A stretch of DNA of 64,000 bases from Runella limosa DSM 17973 (GTDB lineage Bacteria; Bacteroidota; Bacteroidia; Cytophagales; Spirosomataceae), in the NCBI RefSeq assembly GCF_000482465.1, contig NZ_AXVJ01000042.1, positions 92,368 through 156,367 on the forward strand, in the 5' to 3' direction. This document shows positions 16,105-24,989 of the stretch, one piece after another (the stretch's first letter is position 1; each line of letters starts with the position of its first letter). The notes below the pieces were generated by a model, which saw only the letters and a program-made list of their open reading frames with translations, was not told the DNA's origin and ran no database searches. The translations under genes and the position numbers were made by a program.

Positions 16105-17133
16105 ATGTGGGACTGGCTTTCTTTGGAGTGGTTTACGTTGGCAAAACTACGCGCATTTTCGTGGACACATCCGTACTATTTGTACGGTATTTTGGCCATT
16201 CCCGTGGCATTTTGGCTACGAAATGTGTTTCATGCAGGGGCGGTTCAGCGGCTGGGAATCACATTTGTCGATAAAGATGCGCCCAGAAGCTGGTCGGTGG
16301 CGCTGCGATATTTGTTCCCTTTGACGGGTTTTCTTGCCCTAAGTTGTTTGCTGATAGCACTTGCGCGTCCACAATTAATCAACACTTTGACCGAACGAGA
16401 TGCCGAAGTGATAGACATCATGCTGGCTTTGGATATTTCGGATTCGATGTTAGAAAAAGACTTGCCCCCCAACCGCTTGGCATCGGCCAAAAGCGTTGCC
16501 AAATCGTTTATTGGCGGTCGTTTACAAGACCGGGTGGGGTTGGTGGTGTTTGCGGGAGAAGCATTTACGCTTTGTCCGCTTACCAATGACTACGAACTGA
16601 TTTATGGTTTTTTGGAGGAAGTCGATCACCGCATGATTACGGTGGCTGGAACGGCCGTGGGGAGTGCTTTGGCGGTTTGTATCAACCGATTGCGGGAAAG
16701 TCTGGCGAAGTCAAAAGTTGTTATTTTATTGAGCGACGGCGAAAACACCGCAGGGAATCTTGACCCGACCACCGCCGCGCAACTTGCCAAAGCCTTTGGC
16801 ATACGGGTTTATACCATTGCCGTTGGTAAACCATTTATTAGCAGAGCTGTACGCGATTCTGTAGGAACAAAGCTGGTGCATTCGGTAGCCGACGAAGGTA
16901 CGCTCAAAACCATTTCTTCTACCACCAATGGCCATTTCTATCGAGCTACCGACAATACCACGCTTGCACAAGTGTTTCGCCAAATTGACCGACTGGAACG
17001 AGTCAATGTTAAAAATCGGCGTTACCAAGAAGTCAAAGATTATTACCGAATTTACCTTAACTGGGCGATTACCTTTTTGTTAGGCTTACTGCTGCTCAAG
17101 GCCACTTTCGTCGCCAACGTCTTGGAAGATTAA
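16105..17133 (+). CDS. BatA-like VWA-domain membrane protein
   Basis: A 342-residue protein with two N-terminal membrane helices (about 24-42 and 70-88), a von Willebrand factor A domain, and a C-terminal helix (about 317-336). The metal-ion-dependent adhesion site is complete, with D110-x-S112-x-S114, the GTAVGSAL threonine region and LLSDGENTAG aspartate. This layout is that of BatA/BatB aerotolerance-type proteins, which usually sit with MoxR and DUF58 genes; none are adjacent here. The stop overlaps the convergent peptidase gene by four bases. Confidence 0.88.
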   Translation: MWDWLSLEWFTLAKLRAFSWTHPYYLYGILAIPVAFWLRNVFHAGAVQRLGITFVDKDAPRSWSVALRYLFPLTGFLALSCLLIALARPQLINTLTERDAEVIDIMLALDISDSMLEKDLPPNRLASAKSVAKSFIGGRLQDRVGLVVFAGEAFTLCPLTNDYELIYGFLEEVDHRMITVAGTAVGSALAVCINRLRESLAKSKVVILLSDGENTAGNLDPTTAAQLAKAFGIRVYTIAVGKPFISRAVRDSVGTKLVHSVADEGTLKTISSTTNGHFYRATDNTTLAQVFRQIDRLERVNVKNRRYQEVKDYYRIYLNWAITFLLGLLLLKATFVANVLED

Positions 17134-18323
17134 TTGTCCACCACCGCTACTGCCACTTGCGTTTTGCCCGCCCTGGCAATGGGGTCAGCCGTGCCGTCGG
17201 GGTCGTTGGTGGCCGTACCCGATGTCGGGATATTTACTCCTTTGATTAAAAGTAAACCCGCCACGTGCGGTGCCGCCATGGAAGTGCCCGAGAGAATGGC
17301 ATAACGGCCATTGGAATAGGTGGAAAGAATACGAACCCCGTAGGCGGCGACATCCACGGCGTCGTTGCCATAATTGGAAAAGCTCGCAAAACGTCCCGTA
17401 CTATCTACCGCTGATACCGTGAAAATATTGCTGTGATTAAGTCTCGCGGGCGAGAAACCGCTGGCAAGCTTGGCGTCGTTTCCTGCGGCAATGGAAAACA
17501 AAATTCCCAAATTTGCGGCAGCCTGCACTTCACGGTCGAGGGTGGTTGAAATACCCTCTAATCCCAAACTCATATTGACGACGTCGCCTGCCTTGCCATT
17601 TTGACGGATGTAAGAAAGTGCCGAAATTACGCTCGACAGTCGCCCTTCGCCTAACTGGTCTAGTACTTTGAGCGCCACTATTTTGGCGCCCGACGCAACG
17701 CCCATTACGCCTAAGGTGTTGTTTTTTGCCCCAATAATACCCGCTACGTGGGTGCCATGGCCGTTGTTATCTTCGGCAGTAGTGATGCCGCTGATGAACG
17801 ATTGACTGCGTTGGGTGTCGATATTGAGGTCAGGATGGTCGAGGTCAACGCCCGTATCAATGACCCAGACGGTTTTGTCTTGGAAGTTCTCTCCATTGCC
17901 ATACCCTGTTTTTCTGACGTTCCAAGTAACAGAGGTCGAACTTACTACTTCTAAACAAGAACATAAGCCGATTTTTCGGTCGGGCTCAACGAGCTCTATG
18001 CTAGGGTCAGTTTGGAGGGAATGAAGTTCCGTTGGGGTGAGGCTGGCAAAAAAACCTTCGCGGTGTCCTTTGAAGGTGGTACGAATAGCTTTTGAGGAAA
18101 GGTTGTATTGCTGCCGCAGTTGGTCAGAAACGGCGGCTATTCGGGCAGTAGTTCTGGACGTGCTGGAAACCTCTTTGAGCGTAATGATGTATTCACCATC
18201 AATAATATCGCCGCTGGTGGCGGAAGCAGTCACGAGGCAATCAGCCGAGGGGGCCGTTGATGTAATTTCACGCTGACAGCTTGCAAGCCCTACCAAAGTC
18301 AGGAGTACGGTTACTTTTTTCAT
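17130..18323 (-). CDS. Subtilisin-family (S8) lipoprotein protease with inhibitor propeptide
   Basis: A 397-residue serine protease. The lipobox (GLASC, cysteine 16) predicts a lipoprotein. Residues about 40-115 form an I9-type inhibitory propeptide (EYIITLKE to IELVEPDRKI). The S8 domain has the full triad: Asp156 (VIDTGVDLDHP), His192 (NGHGTHVAG), Ser348 (LSGTSMAAPH), with the oxyanion Asn282. Length and order match proteinase K-like enzymes. It probably matures by autocleavage at the cell surface or in the periplasm. It faces the VWA gene tail to tail. Confidence 0.93.
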   Translation of the reverse strand: MKKVTVLLTLVGLASCQREITSTAPSADCLVTASATSGDIIDGEYIITLKEVSSTSRTTARIAAVSDQLRQQYNLSSKAIRTTFKGHREGFFASLTPTELHSLQTDPSIELVEPDRKIGLCSCLEVVSSTSVTWNVRKTGYGNGENFQDKTVWVIDTGVDLDHPDLNIDTQRSQSFISGITTAEDNNGHGTHVAGIIGAKNNTLGVMGVASGAKIVALKVLDQLGEGRLSSVISALSYIRQNGKAGDVVNMSLGLEGISTTLDREVQAAANLGILFSIAAGNDAKLASGFSPARLNHSNIFTVSAVDSTGRFASFSNYGNDAVDVAAYGVRILSTYSNGRYAILSGTSMAAPHVAGLLLIKGVNIPTSGTATNDPDGTADPIARAGKTQVAVAVVDN

Positions 18324-18459
18324 TTCGTGTTAAGACGGGTTGGTTAAGAAAAAAGTAAACGTAATGGGTCATAAAGAAGCGACGAAGAGGTGAATGAAGA
18401 TTGGTAAATGGTTTGAAAATTAACGCAGTTGTCCCTCAAAAATTGTTGTATAAACAAAA

Positions 18460-18493
18460 AGCGGCAGCACTTCGATGAAGAAATGCTGCCGCT
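18460..18493 (-). terminator. Terminator after the OmpH/Skp gene
   Basis: A 10-bp stem (18460-18469 with 18484-18493) lies just downstream of the ompH-like stop codon and is followed on the minus strand by TTTTTGTTT. It has the shape of an intrinsic terminator. Confidence 0.85.
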
Positions 18494-18512
18494 GTTGAAG
18501 CCTAAGACGTGC

Positions 18513-19121
18513 TTATTTTTTAGCTTTAGCTGCGTCTTTTTCTTTGTATTCTTTGTTAAGTCCTTCTACGATTTTCTTGGTTACGTCAAGGCTGGCATCG
18601 GCAAACAAAATACCGCCACCTTTGCTGTAGCCCAATACAAACTCATAGCCACTTTCTTTGTTGTATTTTTTGATGTAATCGAAGATGTTGGTATAAAACT
18701 CTTCTGTTTTCTTCAAACGTTCTTCTTCCAACTTACGAAGTTGCTCATCGCGGTATTTGGTAATGTCTTGCTCTTCTTTACCTAACTGCGCTTGCGCTGC
18801 TTGTGCTTGATCTTGCGAAAGAGCTCCTTGTTGGGCACGTTGTTGGAAGAAAGCCACTTTATTTTGGAACGTGCGTCCTTTGTTAGCTAGGTCGTTTTCC
18901 AACTGAAAGCCTTTACTTTCAAACTCTTTTTGAAAGTCTTTGTAATAATCATAGTTTTTGAGAAGCGAATCAGCTTGCACATAAACGATTTTTTTGCCTT
19001 TTGCGGCATCAGGAGTGCTGCTGCTATCTCCCCCCGAAGAGTGATGTTGGAAGTGTTGGTATCCCAAAAAAACGACGGCCAAAGTCAAAACTGCATTCCA
19101 AATAAGTAGTCCGTTTTTCAC
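18513..19121 (-). CDS. OmpH/Skp-family periplasmic chaperone-like protein
   Basis: A 202-residue protein with an N-terminal anchor helix (WNAVLTLAVVFLGYQHF). An OmpH/Skp fold follows: the first strand KIVYVQADSLLKNY, a long coiled coil of about 85 charged residues (FQKEFESKGFQLENDL to EERLKKTEEFYTNI), and the closing strands YEFVLGYSKGGGILFADASLDVT. Skp proteins hold unfolded outer-membrane proteins in a trimer with tentacle-like coils. The tail is Lys/Ala-rich. Because the signal helix has no clear cleavage site, the protein may stay membrane-anchored. Confidence 0.9.
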   Translation of the reverse strand: MKNGLLIWNAVLTLAVVFLGYQHFQHHSSGGDSSSTPDAAKGKKIVYVQADSLLKNYDYYKDFQKEFESKGFQLENDLANKGRTFQNKVAFFQQRAQQGALSQDQAQAAQAQLGKEEQDITKYRDEQLRKLEEERLKKTEEFYTNIFDYIKKYNKESGYEFVLGYSKGGGILFADASLDVTKKIVEGLNKEYKEKDAAKAKK

Positions 19122-19277
19122 TGTAAAATTGTTTTAAAGTTTTTAAAAGTTGATCGTAAACAAGTCTCTTTCATAGTTAAATTTGTAAAGAGTTGATTTC
19201 CAAAAATTTACTTTAAAATGAAAGGAGATAGTTCCAATGGTGACAAAAATAGAAAAAACCATTCCCTTAAAAAAACT

Positions 19278-19327
19278 TTCGCTCACCAAAAGGACATTTG
19301 CCTTCGTGGTGAGCGAACAGACTGTAT
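19278..19327 (-). terminator. Terminator after the vanadium haloperoxidase-like gene
   Basis: An 11-bp perfect outer stem (19278-19288 with 19317-19327) encloses a shorter inner AGG/CCT pairing. On the minus strand it is followed by AGTTTTTTT. It lies 13 bases after the stop of the 19340 gene. Confidence 0.8.
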
Positions 19328-19339
19328 AGTAAGTGGTCG

Positions 19340-20728
19340 TTATTTTTTCCAAGCCAGGGCATTGATATATTGCCCTACTTTTTTACCTTCTTTCAGGCCA
19401 GTGTCGTTGTCTTGGAAGGTATGAATACCGCCAAGAAAGCGCGAATAGGCTGATTCAGAAGCGGCTTCTTGGAGCGATTTAAAACTACGGGCTTTAAAAT
19501 CAACGTTTCGTTTGGTGTCTTTTACGCGTTTCACGTGGGAGTCATCCACAAAGGCAAAGGAAGTTCCGAAAACACCTTCTAATGCTACAGCCGAAGCCGA
19601 TGACTGCGTGGCATGGCCTGAGGCATAGCCAGGAAACGGTGGGGCTGGCCAGAACGGCACCCAACTTGGGTCGATAGCACGGCGCACAAAAGTATAAGGA
19701 CGTTCGTTGTTGAACGCGTATTTACATTTCCAGCAAATGATAAAAGCGTCGGCTACAGCAATACCCGTGCGGGCAAAGGCTTCTGCGGCTTTGTCTAACT
19801 TAACGTTGCTCGTTTTAACCGCAATTTTTGCAATATTATATGAGTGACCGGGAGGCGTAAATGTCTCGCTTGGGTCGTCGGCCCACCAGATTGAGATTTC
19901 TTTTTCGGTTTGGGTGAGGCTGATGTTTTTCTTGTAAACGTCGTAGTATTGTTGGAAATAAGGCGAGTTTACCTGCGTCGAAATTGTCAGAGGCGCTGGG
20001 GGTATTAATAGTCCGTTGGCCGCGATGAATGTACGGTTTTGTCCCCAATACGGTAGCATCGGGATGGTGCGTCCGTTTTCGGTTGGCTGCCACGACCCTG
20101 GAAAAACAGGGACTTTGTAGGTGGCGGGGAAATTGCGCGTAAATCCTTCGTGCCCACCGTCGCTTTTTGACCAGTCAAAAATGGCCTTTCCGATGGCGTA
20201 TCCAAATGCTTCCGAACGCTCTACAATGGCTTGACTGCTACCCGTAATGAGTTCATTACGAATGACTGTGCCGAGCGAATCAATTTTCTTTTTGGTAGCT
20301 TCGTTGGCAGTAGGCCAAAGGTTTTTGGCCATATAAATTTGAGCTGCATTGGCGCTGGCTGCCCAGTTGTATTCTTGATTAGCTTCAGGGACGGGTAGGT
20401 CTGTTAAACCATTTAATTGCTTGACCAATGAACGATTGTCCTTGATACCTGGCACAACAGCTTCGTACATGGCTACTCCTGCATACCCCAAGGCGCGTGC
20501 GGCTACAGGTGGCGTAAATCCAGTGCTATTTTGCGTAAGTGTCAAATCCATTTCGGCCCACTTGGTGGCTACGTCAGCACTGTAGGTTTCGGTTCCTTTT
20601 GAATTGGCAGTAGGTTCGACGGGATCTTGAGAAGCGTCGCGACAACTATATATCGTCAGAGCAACCAAAGCGGCAACCGCTGTGGGTAATTTTCTTCTGA
20701 GCGACTTAAAAAATAGACTATTTTTCAT
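19340..20728 (-). CDS. Vanadium-dependent haloperoxidase / acid phosphatase superfamily lipoprotein
   Basis: A 462-residue lipoprotein (lipobox TIYSC) of the PAP2/vanadium haloperoxidase superfamily. The three vanadate or phosphate-binding motifs are visible in order: KX6RP (KYAFNNERPYT), PGYASGHATQ, and SRX5H (SRFLGGIHTFQD). The histidine of SGH would be the acid-base residue and that of the last motif the covalent vanadate ligand. Bacterial relatives of this length are usually named haloperoxidases, but phosphatase activity cannot be excluded from motifs alone. It stands alone between strong terminators and the gamma carbonic anhydrase gene. Confidence 0.88.
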   Translation of the reverse strand: MKNSLFFKSLRRKLPTAVAALVALTIYSCRDASQDPVEPTANSKGTETYSADVATKWAEMDLTLTQNSTGFTPPVAARALGYAGVAMYEAVVPGIKDNRSLVKQLNGLTDLPVPEANQEYNWAASANAAQIYMAKNLWPTANEATKKKIDSLGTVIRNELITGSSQAIVERSEAFGYAIGKAIFDWSKSDGGHEGFTRNFPATYKVPVFPGSWQPTENGRTIPMLPYWGQNRTFIAANGLLIPPAPLTISTQVNSPYFQQYYDVYKKNISLTQTEKEISIWWADDPSETFTPPGHSYNIAKIAVKTSNVKLDKAAEAFARTGIAVADAFIICWKCKYAFNNERPYTFVRRAIDPSWVPFWPAPPFPGYASGHATQSSASAVALEGVFGTSFAFVDDSHVKRVKDTKRNVDFKARSFKSLQEAASESAYSRFLGGIHTFQDNDTGLKEGKKVGQYINALAWKK

Positions 20729-20838
20729 ACTTATTCGTCTTTGATAGGTAAGGCGTATAACGAAAAAGTGTATATCAAAAACAATGCCAAATGAAATAAA
20801 CGTTTGGCAAAGAGGGTATTAAATAAAGTATCAGTTGT

Positions 20839-21330
20839 TTAGTGTACTAGTGGAAACGTGCCTTCTGCGTGTTTATACGCCATTTCGACGTAGTGAGCGG
20901 CACTTTCAAGAAGTTTTTTGGCATAGGTTTCGGGAAGTTGCTTGATGATTTTCCCTGGCGTACCTACAACCATCGAAAAATCAGGTATTTCCATGCCCTC
21001 AGTCACAAGGGCATGGGCGCCGATGATGCAAAATTTTCCAATTTTGGCGTTGTTCAGAATCGTTGCTCGCATCCCAATCAACGAGCCATCGCCGACAATG
21101 GCACCGTGTACAATCGCTCCGTGCCCCACCGTGACATCTTCACCAATGATGGTTGGAGAACCAAAATCCGCGTGAAGAACGGCCGTATCTTGGATGTTGC
21201 TACGGGCGCCGATGCTGATTTTTTCCACATCGGCACGAATCACCGCGCCGTACCAAACCGATGCCTCTTCGCCGAGGGTTACTTGGCCCATCACACAGGC
21301 AGTAGGAGCAATGAACGCAACGCGACTCAT
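20839..21330 (-). CDS. Gamma carbonic anhydrase-like hexapeptide-repeat protein
   Basis: A 163-residue left-handed beta-helix protein of the gamma carbonic anhydrase (YrdA/CaiE-like) group. Positions matching the Cam active site are present: Arg32 and Asp34 (IRAD), Gln47, and the three zinc-ligand histidines His53, His70 and His75. Hexapeptide repeats run through residues 15-115, ending with a C-terminal helix. Zinc binding is likely; carbonic anhydrase activity is unproven for many relatives. The gene follows glmM by 12 bases and is probably co-transcribed. Confidence 0.93.
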   Translation of the reverse strand: MSRVAFIAPTACVMGQVTLGEEASVWYGAVIRADVEKISIGARSNIQDTAVLHADFGSPTIIGEDVTVGHGAIVHGAIVGDGSLIGMRATILNNAKIGKFCIIGAHALVTEGMEIPDFSMVVGTPGKIIKQLPETYAKKLLESAAHYVEMAYKHAEGTFPLVH

Positions 21331-21342
21331 GAGATTGTCGAT

Positions 21343-22743
21343 TTATAAATGATTGGAAATGACTTCCTTAATATCATTGATGATTTTTTTGGCAAGGTGG
21401 TTGGCCGTAGATTCCGTTTCGGATTCAGAATAAATCCGAATGATGGGCTCGGTATTAGATTTGCGCAAGTGAACCCACTCTTTGTCAAATTCAATCTTTA
21501 CACCATCGATGGTATTAACGGGATTTTTGGCGTATTTCTGGCTAATTTTTTCAAGCACCTTGTCCACGTTGATGTCAGGTGTGAGCTCGATTTTATTTTT
21601 AGAAATAAAATAATTGGGGTATGTACTTCTAAGAATAGAAATTGATTTCCCGAAATTAGCCAAGTGGGTTAGGAACAACGCAATCCCAACAAGGGCATCG
21701 CGGCCGCTGTGTAAAGCAGGATAAATAATTCCTCCGTTGCCTTCGCCACCGATGACGGCATTTTGCGCTTTCATCATTTCTACAACATTCACCTCCCCTA
21801 CCGCAGCGGCAAAATACTGCGCTCCTGCCTTGAGCGTAATGTCACGGAGCGCACCCGTAGATGACAAGTTAGAAACCGTATTTCCGAGGGTATGCTTCAA
21901 TACATAGTCGGCCACGGCGACGAGGGTATATTCTTCACCAAAGGGAGAACCATCTTCACAAATCAAAGCCAAACGATCGACGTCGGGGTCAACAACGATA
22001 CCGAGGTCGTAGTGGCCGCGTTTGAGCTCGCTGCTGATTTCGATTAAATTTTCGGGAAGAGGCTCAGGGTTGTGGGCAAAGTTTCCCGTAGGCTCGCAGT
22101 TGATGAGTTTGATGTTTTCCTTTTTTACGCCCAAAGCTTCTAACAGCATTGGTACGGCAATCCCCCCCGTTGAGTTTACGGCATCGACTGCGATTTTGAA
22201 ATCTTGCGTGGCAATGGCCTCTTTATCGACCAATGGCAAGTCAAGAATCAACGCAATGTGTTTCTGAAAATAAGTGTTATCTGTTCGGTAGCTTCCTAAT
22301 TTACGGACTTCGACAAAATCAAAATCTTCACTTTCGGCCAAAGCGAGTACATCGGCCCCGTCTTGACCCGAAATAAATTCACCCACACTGTTGAGGAGTT
22401 TGAGGGCATTCCATTGAATCGGATTGTGGCTTGCCGTGAGAATAATGCCCCCTGCGGCACTTTCGAGCGGTACGGCAATTTCTACCGTCGGGGTAGTTGA
22501 AAGTCCTAAGTCGATTACTTCAAACCCAATACCCTGAAGGGTAGAGGCCACAAGCTTAGAAACCATTTCGCCCGAAAGGCGTGCATCACGACCGATGACA
22601 ATGCGTAAATTACTGGGCTGAGAGCGTTTGAGCCAAGTTCCAAAAGCTGCTGCAAACTTTACAACATCAATAGGCGTAAGCGAATCTCCCGTCTTACCTC
22701 CAATCGTACCACGAATACCCGAGATTGATTTTATTAGAGCCAC
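21343..22743 (-). CDS. glmM: Phosphoglucosamine mutase
   Basis: A 466-residue alpha-D-phosphohexomutase that most likely interconverts glucosamine 6- and 1-phosphate for UDP-GlcNAc, and hence peptidoglycan and lipid A. The phosphoserine is Ser105 in TASHNP, the metal loop is DPDVDR, the sugar loop is GGEGNGGI, and the phosphate loop is RKSNTEPIIRIYSE. GEGNGG is also seen in archaeal and phosphomannomutase-type members, so the sugar specificity is inferred. A -7-like box (complement TACTTTTG) sits at 22778-22785. Gamma carbonic anhydrase follows directly. Confidence 0.88.
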   Translation of the reverse strand: MALIKSISGIRGTIGGKTGDSLTPIDVVKFAAAFGTWLKRSQPSNLRIVIGRDARLSGEMVSKLVASTLQGIGFEVIDLGLSTTPTVEIAVPLESAAGGIILTASHNPIQWNALKLLNSVGEFISGQDGADVLALAESEDFDFVEVRKLGSYRTDNTYFQKHIALILDLPLVDKEAIATQDFKIAVDAVNSTGGIAVPMLLEALGVKKENIKLINCEPTGNFAHNPEPLPENLIEISSELKRGHYDLGIVVDPDVDRLALICEDGSPFGEEYTLVAVADYVLKHTLGNTVSNLSSTGALRDITLKAGAQYFAAAVGEVNVVEMMKAQNAVIGGEGNGGIIYPALHSGRDALVGIALFLTHLANFGKSISILRSTYPNYFISKNKIELTPDINVDKVLEKISQKYAKNPVNTIDGVKIEFDKEWVHLRKSNTEPIIRIYSESETESTANHLAKKIINDIKEVISNHL

Positions 22744-22882
22744 TTTATTTTATTTTTTTGCTGTCTTATGATGGGGTCAAAAGTAGTAATTTTTGGTCAT
22801 AAACAGGTGCTTCTTGCAAAATCCAACGACTTTTACGAAGTTCGCCCTTTAATCTGTTTAACACTCTAATTTTTACAAGATT

Positions 22883-23332
22883 ATGCGTAAGTGGCTCTTT
22901 CTTGTGATTTTCTTCCTGATTTTAGGAGGAATTTTCTATTATGTGACATTTGGTTATTACAGCGACGGTACGCGCGTAGGCTCATTGGTAAAATTGAGCC
23001 GCAAAGGATACGTTTTTAAAACTTACGAAGGTCAGTTGATGGTAGGAGGAATGTCGGATGGAACGGGGACATTTAATTCTACCACTTGGGATTTTTCAGT
23101 GGATGGAGACAATGAAGCGGTGGTAAATGCCCTAAACGAGTCGCAGCGGACAGGGCAAAGGGTGTCGCTTCATTACGAAGAGAAGTTTTTTAAGCTTCCT
23201 TGGAATGGAGATACAGAGTATTTCGTCATTTCGGTGGAGTTAATTCCTGCCCCAAACGTTCCTCGACAGGTACTACCTACGCCGCAACCTGAACCACAAA
23301 CGGCTCCTGTGGATACGACTAAAGCGATTTAA
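22883..23332 (+). CDS. Membrane-anchored conserved hypothetical protein
   Basis: A 149-residue protein with one N-terminal helix (WLFLVIFFLILGGIFYYVTFG) and a periplasmic beta-rich domain (GSLVKLSRKGYVFKTYEGQLMVGG, residues 36-59, then TTWDFSVDGDN). The tail is rich in proline and glutamine. Conserved Bacteroidota proteins of this pattern exist, sometimes mislabelled in databases as 6-phosphogluconate dehydrogenase; nothing here supports that enzyme. It is divergent from glmM and ended by the hairpin at 23353-23380. Confidence 0.75.
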   Translation: MRKWLFLVIFFLILGGIFYYVTFGYYSDGTRVGSLVKLSRKGYVFKTYEGQLMVGGMSDGTGTFNSTTWDFSVDGDNEAVVNALNESQRTGQRVSLHYEEKFFKLPWNGDTEYFVISVELIPAPNVPRQVLPTPQPEPQTAPVDTTKAI

Positions 23333-23352
23333 TTTATTGACCCAAAAAATAC

Positions 23353-23380
23353 ATTGTCGAGGCATCAGCGCTTCGACAAT
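23353..23380 (+). terminator. Terminator after the 22883 gene
   Basis: Stem 23353-23360 with 23373-23380 (8 bp, extendable through a GC pair), followed directly by TTTTTTCT. It overlaps the extended open frame of the next gene, which helps place that gene's start at 23391. Confidence 0.85.
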
Positions 23381-23390
23381 TTTTTTCTAT

Positions 23391-24989
23391 ATGCGTTTAC
23401 ATTGGCTTGGAGTACTTATTGTGTTGATTGCGGGGTGGGTACTTGTTTATGACATAACCGCCTGGAAGGATGTTGAATTTGGAGATGAAACCACCTATTT
23501 GGGCTCAGGTCTGACATTTTCTGTGCCATTTATTGGAGGGGTACAATGGGGGCCTTTGTATGCTGCTTGGTATGCTTTTTGGCATTTGTTTATCCCCGAT
23601 AGCCTCGATTTGTACTACGCCAACTGGACTATTTTAAGCGTTATAGCGGGCGTTGTTAGCTTTTTGTGGTTTCGCTCACTGAAGGTATCCGTGGCAGTGA
23701 GCGCATGGTTGGCGGTGCTGTTTCTATTTTCAAACCAAAATCTACCTCTCAATCCCAAGATTTCTATTGCCCCCTTCTGCCTGATTTTAGGCGCACTTGC
23801 GCTGGTTCATTTCAACGCATGGCCTCAGTATTTGCGCTTTTTAGTGGTGGCATTCACAGGGTTGGTTTGCTCCTACATTCGCCCCGAATTTTACGTATCG
23901 TTTCTTGGTGGTACGGCCATTGCGTTGGGGTGGTTGTGGAAAGAAGCGCCCAAAGAAAAACCTCGTTGGTTGCCTTTGGGAAGTTTTGTGGTAGCTTCGT
24001 TGGTCTTACATTTACTTTTTGGAAATCCCTTGTTTGGGGGAGACGACAGCCGTAGCGCAGTGGCGTTCCAACAGCATTTTGTGGTAAATTACAGTGCATG
24101 GAACCATCAGCCTGAGCCGAGTACAATTGAATCGCAACTAAAGCTATTTCATAAAGTATTGGGAGATGATGTACAAACCTTTGCCGATGCGGTCAAAAAA
24201 CAGCCTAAATGGGCATTTAAACACGTTTTTACGAATATCACACACAGCCTAACTGCCAACGTAAAAAATGCGGTAGATACGTTTTACCAAACCCTTTTTC
24301 GGGGATGGTACTCGCGCTGGCGAACGGTTTTCGTAGGTTTAATTGCCTTGATATTTGTTGCTTGGGTGGATTACCATCGCACTTTTCAAAACTTTCAGAA
24401 AACCTCAGTCGATTTTTGGAGTTTTGTAGCCGTGCTTGTGTTGCTGCTGCCATCGCTCATCGCTACCGTGCTGATTTATCCGCGTACACATTACTTGGTA
24501 TTTCATTTGATTCTCATTTTTTGGCTGTTGGCCCAAGTTATAAAGCCGATTTCGTTGCGAGAGTTTTCATTCTTCACTCAACTTCCACAAGGAACGGTCG
24601 CTTTGGGCGCCTTGCTGGTATTTGTGGGAATTCGGTATTTTCCTTATTCTCAACCTCTCCCCACTCCCATTGCTGATAACGTTCGTTTTATCAAAGCCAT
24701 TCAGCCTAAGGCGCGCTTACGGGTTCTTGAACGCGATTGGTATCGGGTTTTTCTCAAAGAGGAATCTGATTGGATTCATGTAGAAGAATATACTTCGGGT
24801 AATTTTACAGAGTTTGTCAAATCCAAAAACATTAATTTCATTTTGATGACCCAAGACATGCAAGCGTATTTTGCGAAAGATGCAGGTTTTCAGGCGTTTT
24901 TGGAAAATCAAGCTTCGTTAGGATTTAAAAAGCTTTCAACCAATTCTATAGGAGATTATTTACTCATCAAACAAACCCTCAAACCATGA
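23391..24989 (+). CDS. Polytopic membrane protein, possibly GT-C-type glycosyltransferase
   Basis: A 532-residue protein with about ten transmembrane helices. After the first helix (LIVLIAGWVLVYDITAW) the periplasmic loop has an acidic pair, VEFGDETTYLG, placed where GT-C enzymes such as PMT and ArnT carry their catalytic acidic residue. The C-terminal 100 residues are soluble. I do not recognise a specific family. I start at the ATG of MRLHWLG because the frame opening at 23337 lies before the intrinsic terminator 23353-23380. The stop overlaps the start of the CocE-type hydrolase gene by four bases, so the two are translated together. Confidence 0.7.
   Translation: MRLHWLGVLIVLIAGWVLVYDITAWKDVEFGDETTYLGSGLTFSVPFIGGVQWGPLYAAWYAFWHLFIPDSLDLYYANWTILSVIAGVVSFLWFRSLKVSVAVSAWLAVLFLFSNQNLPLNPKISIAPFCLILGALALVHFNAWPQYLRFLVVAFTGLVCSYIRPEFYVSFLGGTAIALGWLWKEAPKEKPRWLPLGSFVVASLVLHLLFGNPLFGGDDSRSAVAFQQHFVVNYSAWNHQPEPSTIESQLKLFHKVLGDDVQTFADAVKKQPKWAFKHVFTNITHSLTANVKNAVDTFYQTLFRGWYSRWRTVFVGLIALIFVAWVDYHRTFQNFQKTSVDFWSFVAVLVLLLPSLIATVLIYPRTHYLVFHLILIFWLLAQVIKPISLREFSFFTQLPQGTVALGALLVFVGIRYFPYSQPLPTPIADNVRFIKAIQPKARLRVLERDWYRVFLKEESDWIHVEEYTSGNFTEFVKSKNINFILMTQDMQAYFAKDAGFQAFLENQASLGFKKLSTNSIGDYLLIKQTLKP

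Noticed and set aside
23337..23390. Upstream start for the 23391 membrane protein
   Set aside because: This stretch contains the intrinsic terminator 23353-23380 of the previous gene.
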